Positions 6,876 through 9,827 of a DNA stretch of 9,827 nt are shown piece by piece. A program made the position numbers and the translations under genes. The stretch is from Euryarchaeota archaeon UBA105. GTDB lineage: Archaea > Thermoplasmatota > Poseidoniia > Poseidoniales > Thalassarchaeaceae. The stretch lies in contig DALV01000075.1 in the NCBI GenBank assembly GCA_002496905.1, forward strand, positions 1 to 9,827, in the 5' to 3' direction. The notes below the pieces were generated by a model. That model was not told where the DNA came from. It was given only the letters and a program-made list of their open reading frames with translations, and did no database searches. Positions within the stretch are counted from its first letter, which is position 1; the number at the start of each line of letters is the position of its first letter.

Positions 6876-7888
6876 TCCTCAAGAGGGGGTCTGATTACAC
6901 CAAGAGTTGACATCAGCACGTTTGCCTTTTGGAAGGCCGTTAAACTAAGTTGTTGCGAGACAACATCGCCACACAATATCTCTGCTTGTCTTACTAATTG
7001 GGAATAGACTGATACCATGATAGTAGGGCTCTTTCTGGAGTCTGTGTGGATCATTGGAAGTAGTTTAACAGCCTCTTCTCTGTGTGCCTTACATCTCTCG
7101 ATGTAGTCTTGCATGAATTCTTGCCAATTAGGATTCGAGGCGAGGCTCGGGCTGGATAAATCGTAGGAACTAATACCATACGATTGCAACTCAGTAATAG
7201 GAAGGTAAATCCTTCCGGAAGCAAGATCGGATTGAATGTCACGAAGAATATTCACCATTTGCAAGAAAATTCCCATTTCTTCTGCGTAATGTTCAGCCTC
7301 TTGACCATCGTATCCATACAGATGGAGGAGGCATAGTCCGACTGAAGAAGCGACATTGTAGCAATAGCCACTGAGATCTTCATAGGTCTGGTAATTTGTT
7401 GGATATAGGTCATCTTCCATTCCATCGATTAGGGAATGCAGATGCTGAGATGGAATGTTGAATTTCTCAATAGTGTGCCAGAATGCTAAGAAAAATTTCT
7501 CTTTTGGAAATGAGCAATTTGTCAACGGCTGAATGTTATCTCTGAGATATATCAGGGCACAAAGTCGGGCTATATGGGTCTCATGATCTAAAGTCCCACG
7601 AGACTCATGTTTGTCATCCAAATACTTGGATTTCTGTAGAGCTCTCAAACGTAGCGAACCCATTTGTTGAGGGGAGAAAATAGAGAAATCGGGCAACCAG
7701 TCGCCATCTGCAACATCATCTGCTCTGCGACAAAATGCATACAGCGCCTTTATCCCATCATGCTTTTCTTTTGGGAGGGTTCTGAATGCCCTCAGGAACG
7801 AGGAAGAAGACTCAGTTGCGATCCTCTCACATTCGAGGTATGACTCACTTAATGTCGCAGCATCATTGCTTACGACATCCCCCAACAT
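6872..7888 (-). CDS. crtB: Phytoene synthase (squalene/phytoene synthase family)
   Basis: The 338-residue protein is a trans-isoprenyl diphosphate head-to-head synthase. The first aspartate motif is DDVAD (residues 57-61, in FCRRADDVADGDW) and the second is RDIQSD (216-221, followed by LASGRIYLP); these bind the magnesium and diphosphate. The family segment YCYNVASSVGLCLLHLYGY (175-193) is also present. It would condense two GGPP molecules to phytoene, the first committed carotenoid step. The adjacent CrtI-type gene, overlapping by 4 bases, favours phytoene over squalene or dehydrosqualene. It is the first gene of the five-gene operon. No Shine-Dalgarno precedes the ATG at 7888, but a TATA-like element is centred about 27 bases upstream, so the transcript is probably leaderless. 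No GGPP synthase or lycopene cyclase is present in this window. Confidence 0.93.
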   Translation of the reverse strand: MLGDVVSNDAATLSESYLECERIATESSSSFLRAFRTLPKEKHDGIKALYAFCRRADDVADGDWLPDFSIFSPQQMGSLRLRALQKSKYLDDKHESRGTLDHETHIARLCALIYLRDNIQPLTNCSFPKEKFFLAFWHTIEKFNIPSQHLHSLIDGMEDDLYPTNYQTYEDLSGYCYNVASSVGLCLLHLYGYDGQEAEHYAEEMGIFLQMVNILRDIQSDLASGRIYLPITELQSYGISSYDLSSPSLASNPNWQEFMQDYIERCKAHREEAVKLLPMIHTDSRKSPTIMVSVYSQLVRQAEILCGDVVSQQLSLTAFQKANVLMSTLGVIRPPLEE

Positions 7889-7910
7889 GCATCGACATCG
7901 ACCATGCTCC

Positions 7911-7920
7911 GTATATAATG
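7911..7920 (-). promoter_or_regulatory. TATA-box promoter of the carotenoid operon
   Basis: Read on the minus strand this is CATTATATAC, a good archaeal TATA-like sequence centred about 27 bases before the crtB ATG. That is the spacing expected if transcription begins at or next to the A of the ATG. No Shine-Dalgarno sequence is present between it and the ATG. It is the only clear promoter seen for the five genes down to 3491. Confidence 0.6.
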
Positions 7921-7927
7921 AAATGTT

Positions 7928-7957
7928 TTCAAAAATTATTCTTAATTCAATAAATAA
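7928..7957 (-). terminator. T-rich tract after the ABC1 kinase gene
   Basis: Directly after the ABC1 kinase stop the minus strand is strongly AT-rich and contains a run of five T (7931-7935). No stable GC hairpin is visible. This resembles the oligo-T terminators used by archaea and would separate the kinase transcript from the carotenoid operon promoter just downstream. Weakly supported. Confidence 0.35.
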
Positions 7958-9202
7958 TCAGTTTTTATAGGGCGGATAAGGTTCTGGAATAGATAGACAG
8001 GTACGAAACTCCTCAAGATATGGACTCATTGAAAGAATTAATTTGACATCAGGGTGAGTGCGGATAACTAAACCATCGAGATACATCAGTGCACGTATGA
8101 TTGGAAAGGCCTCTTCGCCGAATACTGCGCCTGCCTCCTCCACAGCGCATCTAACCGTTTTCATCATTATTTGAGTAAGACTTTGTTCCCCGATAGAGCG
8201 CATCTCAAAGTCATGGTAAATCTGGTGCATCTTACTCATGTACCTCTCCTTACGCAACTCGTCTAGGTCCTCCTCTGAAAGTCCAAGGAGTGACTGGAAT
8301 GCATCATCATAATCACTGTTGGATAAATGTTCGAAGAATCTGAAAAGAGAGCTGCTGACATGTTTGGGAGCATGACAAATCGCTCCATTATCGATGAAGA
8401 CAAACATTCCATCGTCATCGATGATACAATTCCCCGGATGTAAATCTCCATGGAATGTTCCAATGCCGAATAGGTAGGCACCATGAATCCGGAAAAGATC
8501 TAGTAAAGTCGACCAGGACAATGAGCCAGCATCAATTCCATCCTCAAGAGAATCTCCTCTGATGAATTCGGAAACTAGTACATGATGATTTGACAATTCG
8601 CGATAGTACTTTGGGAATCTGAGTCTGTGCATTTGGAATGTGTCATCGATTTCCAATTGAATTTTCTTTAATTCATCAGCACCTGAAATCTCATTTCGCA
8701 GATCAAGCTCTCTTGTTGTGTAGTCCGCAACGTGATTCAGTAGAGCGACTGGATTACCGACCTTGCGTAACTTAGGCATGAAGATTAAGAAAATTCGCAA
8801 CCATCTTCGCATTCGCCTAACATCTCGGCGGAAAGCCTTCTCATTCTGGGCCTTGATGACCTTGATTACAACATCCTCGCCGGTCTTCAGACGAGCTCGG
8901 TGAACTTGCCCAACAGAAGCAGCCGCGATCGGAATTTTGTCTATTTCCTCGAAGGCATCGAAGAACCCCTCGGGTGCTCTCGTCTCGAGATTTTCAAATA
9001 CCGACTCAGAAGGAATGCTGGATGCGTGCTGATACAATTGCTGTAATTGTCGGCACTTCTCGACGGGGATTATATCACTCCTCAATGCAAATATTTGGGC
9101 CAACTTAACGGCGAGTAATCCTTGGGATTGAATCCAATCTAAATCGGCTGGACCAGCCTTGAGAATCTGACGTATGAACTTGGCAAATGTCCAGACTCGC
9201 AT
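7958..9202 (-). CDS. ABC1/UbiB/ADCK-family atypical protein kinase-like protein
   Basis: The protein has 414 residues and the order of motifs of the ABC1/UbiB family. An N-terminal KxGQ-type helix reads KLAQ (33-36) followed by FALRSDIIP. An alanine-rich nucleotide loop AAASVGQVHRA (93-103) replaces the P-loop of normal kinases. The VIKV lysine is Lys114, a conserved acidic RELDLRNE segment spans 164-171, the catalytic loop is HGDLHPGN (251-258), and the metal-binding motif is DNG (271-273) in place of DFG. Family members are ATPases linked to quinone and other isoprenoid-lipid metabolism; plant ABC1 kinases are linked to plastid lipid bodies. There is no obvious C-terminal membrane hairpin like that of long bacterial UbiB. 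The glycine of KxGQ is alanine here. It lies 69 bases upstream of crtB on the same strand but probably has its own transcript. Its substrate is unknown. Confidence 0.88.
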   Translation of the reverse strand: MRVWTFAKFIRQILKAGPADLDWIQSQGLLAVKLAQIFALRSDIIPVEKCRQLQQLYQHASSIPSESVFENLETRAPEGFFDAFEEIDKIPIAAASVGQVHRARLKTGEDVVIKVIKAQNEKAFRRDVRRMRRWLRIFLIFMPKLRKVGNPVALLNHVADYTTRELDLRNEISGADELKKIQLEIDDTFQMHRLRFPKYYRELSNHHVLVSEFIRGDSLEDGIDAGSLSWSTLLDLFRIHGAYLFGIGTFHGDLHPGNCIIDDDGMFVFIDNGAICHAPKHVSSSLFRFFEHLSNSDYDDAFQSLLGLSEEDLDELRKERYMSKMHQIYHDFEMRSIGEQSLTQIMMKTVRCAVEEAGAVFGEEAFPIIRALMYLDGLVIRTHPDVKLILSMSPYLEEFRTCLSIPEPYPPYKN

Positions 9203-9222
9203 ATCGAGTGAGTAATCCTTTC

Positions 9223-9232
9223 ACAATATCAA
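9223..9232 (-). promoter_or_regulatory. Possible TATA-like element of the ABC1 kinase gene
   Basis: The minus strand reads TTGATATTGT, centred about 25 bases before the ATG at 9202, similar to the arrangement at crtB. The only Shine-Dalgarno-like string (AAGGA at 9216-9220) is 13 bases from the ATG, too far to be convincing. A leaderless transcript is therefore possible. The match is weaker than that of crtB. Confidence 0.3.
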
Positions 9233-9243
9233 GTGCTGTTTCA

Positions 9244-9258
9244 GATTTGTAACAAATC
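9244..9258. repeat. 15-bp palindrome between the MMPL and ABC1 kinase genes
   Basis: The sequence GATTTGT-A-ACAAATC has perfect 7-base arms around a single central base. It lies just upstream of the possible TATA element of the ABC1 kinase gene and 26 bases after the MMPL stop. The single-base centre and low GC fit a binding site for a dimeric regulator better than an RNA hairpin. A weak terminator role for the MMPL transcript cannot be excluded. Confidence 0.45.
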
Positions 9259-9284
9259 AGTATTAGAATCGAAAATTCAATGAA

Positions 9285-9827
9285 TTATTTCGATTGTTTG
9301 GAAAACCAACTAGGCGTCCACCAATTCGCTTTCCCAAGTAAACGCATTGTCGAAGGTACTACGATTGCCCTCACAATTGTGGCATCTACAATAACCGCAA
9401 CAGCAAGAGCAAATCCTATCGATTTGATGATTAAAACGTCTGCGAGGATAAAACCGAAGAAGACGGCTACCATGATTGCAGCAGCGCCTGTGATTAGGCT
9501 GCCAGAGGCTTGCAGTCCCTCTGCAACTGCCTGTGTATTATCTCCCGTCTCCTCCCATGCTTCGTGGATTCTGGACAGCATCAAAACCTCATAGTCCATA
9601 GACAACCCAAATGCGATTCCGAATACCAATGGTGGCACAACTAGATCGAGTGGTTGGGCGGAATAATTCAGAACGCCAGTAAGTAATCCGTCCTGGAATA
9701 CAACTACGATTATTCCGAAAGATGCAGATACAGAAAGTATGTTCATCAAGATGGCTTTGATTGGAACTAAAATCGAATTCACCTGCACGAAAACGAGGAG
9801 GACCGTCAGCAGTAGAACGAAAGCGAG
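9285..9827 (-). CDS. MMPL-family RND transporter, C-terminal part (partial)
   Basis: The last 180 codons of the gene are in the window and the frame is open through the right edge, so the N-terminal part is missing. The segment starts with a helix (LAFVLLLTVLLVFV) and continues NSILVPIKAILMNILSVSAS, then GIAFGLSMDYEVLMLSRIHE with the DYE motif of MMPL proteins. After a short cytosolic stretch with TGDNTQAVAEGL come two more helices and the typical end VDATIVRAIVVPSTMRLLGKANWW. Such transporters use the proton gradient to export lipids or other hydrophobic molecules; full-length members usually have 700 or more residues and about 12 helices. It is on the same strand as the ABC1 kinase gene, 82 bases upstream of it. 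Export of an isoprenoid lipid is conceivable but purely positional. Confidence 0.9.
   Translation of the reverse strand, partial: LAFVLLLTVLLVFVQVNSILVPIKAILMNILSVSASFGIIVVVFQDGLLTGVLNYSAQPLDLVVPPLVFGIAFGLSMDYEVLMLSRIHEAWEETGDNTQAVAEGLQASGSLITGAAAIMVAVFFGFILADVLIIKSIGFALAVAVIVDATIVRAIVVPSTMRLLGKANWWTPSWFSKQSK

Noticed and set aside
7911..7920. Plus-strand TATAAT as a bacterial -10 box
   Set aside because: No suitable -35 element or plus-strand gene follows; it would point antisense into the ABC1 kinase gene. The minus-strand TATA reading fits crtB.
1..9827. tRNA, rRNA, CRISPR arrays, insertion sequences or attachment sites
   Set aside because: Genes fill nearly the whole window, the largest gap is 82 bases, and no cloverleaf-like sequence, regular repeat array, transposase or long terminal repeats were seen.

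Overview
The window looks like part of a planktonic archaeal genome, most likely Marine Group II / Candidatus Poseidoniales. This is an inference with no phylogenetic test behind it. The support is modest base composition, short secreted lipoproteins with archaeal-style lipoboxes and acidic linkers, and a likely leaderless TATA-type promoter centred about 27 bases before the first codon of crtB. Shine-Dalgarno sites also precede several operon-internal genes. A bacterial origin is not formally excluded. Coding density is very high and there are no RNA genes, mobile elements or CRISPR arrays.

Left part (1-3484): on the minus strand, a secreted lipoprotein hydrolase of the S15 / CocE-NonD family (102-1901) is followed after 14 bases by the first 29 codons of another membrane or secreted protein that leaves the window at base 1. 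Divergent from the hydrolase, a 14-helix-type MFS exporter (1970-3484) runs on the plus strand. The 68-base gap between the two holds their promoters. A perfect 9-bp inverted repeat is centred on the hydrolase start codon.

Central part (3491-7888): five tightly packed minus-strand genes form what looks like one carotenoid operon. In transcription order they are phytoene synthase (crtB), a CrtI-type carotenoid desaturase, a short-chain dehydrogenase-like protein lacking the catalytic tyrosine, a thioredoxin-like lipoprotein with a CxxC motif, and a small four-helix membrane protein that resembles DUF4281 / ABA4, the family of plant neoxanthin synthase. Junctions are a 4-base overlap, then gaps of 19, 14 and 1 bases. 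CrtB and CrtI would make phytoene from GGPP and desaturate it. The last three genes are candidates for later modification or support, but this is only suggested by position.

Right part (7958-9827): on the same strand, upstream of the carotenoid operon, lie an ABC1/UbiB-family atypical kinase with its own short upstream region and the C-terminal third or less of an MMPL-type RND transporter that continues past the window end. A 15-bp palindrome sits in the gap between these two genes.

The most interesting element is the carotenoid operon with its ABA4-like, Tyr-less SDR and thioredoxin-lipoprotein partners next to an ABC1 kinase. This could be an undescribed archaeal carotenoid-tailoring set.
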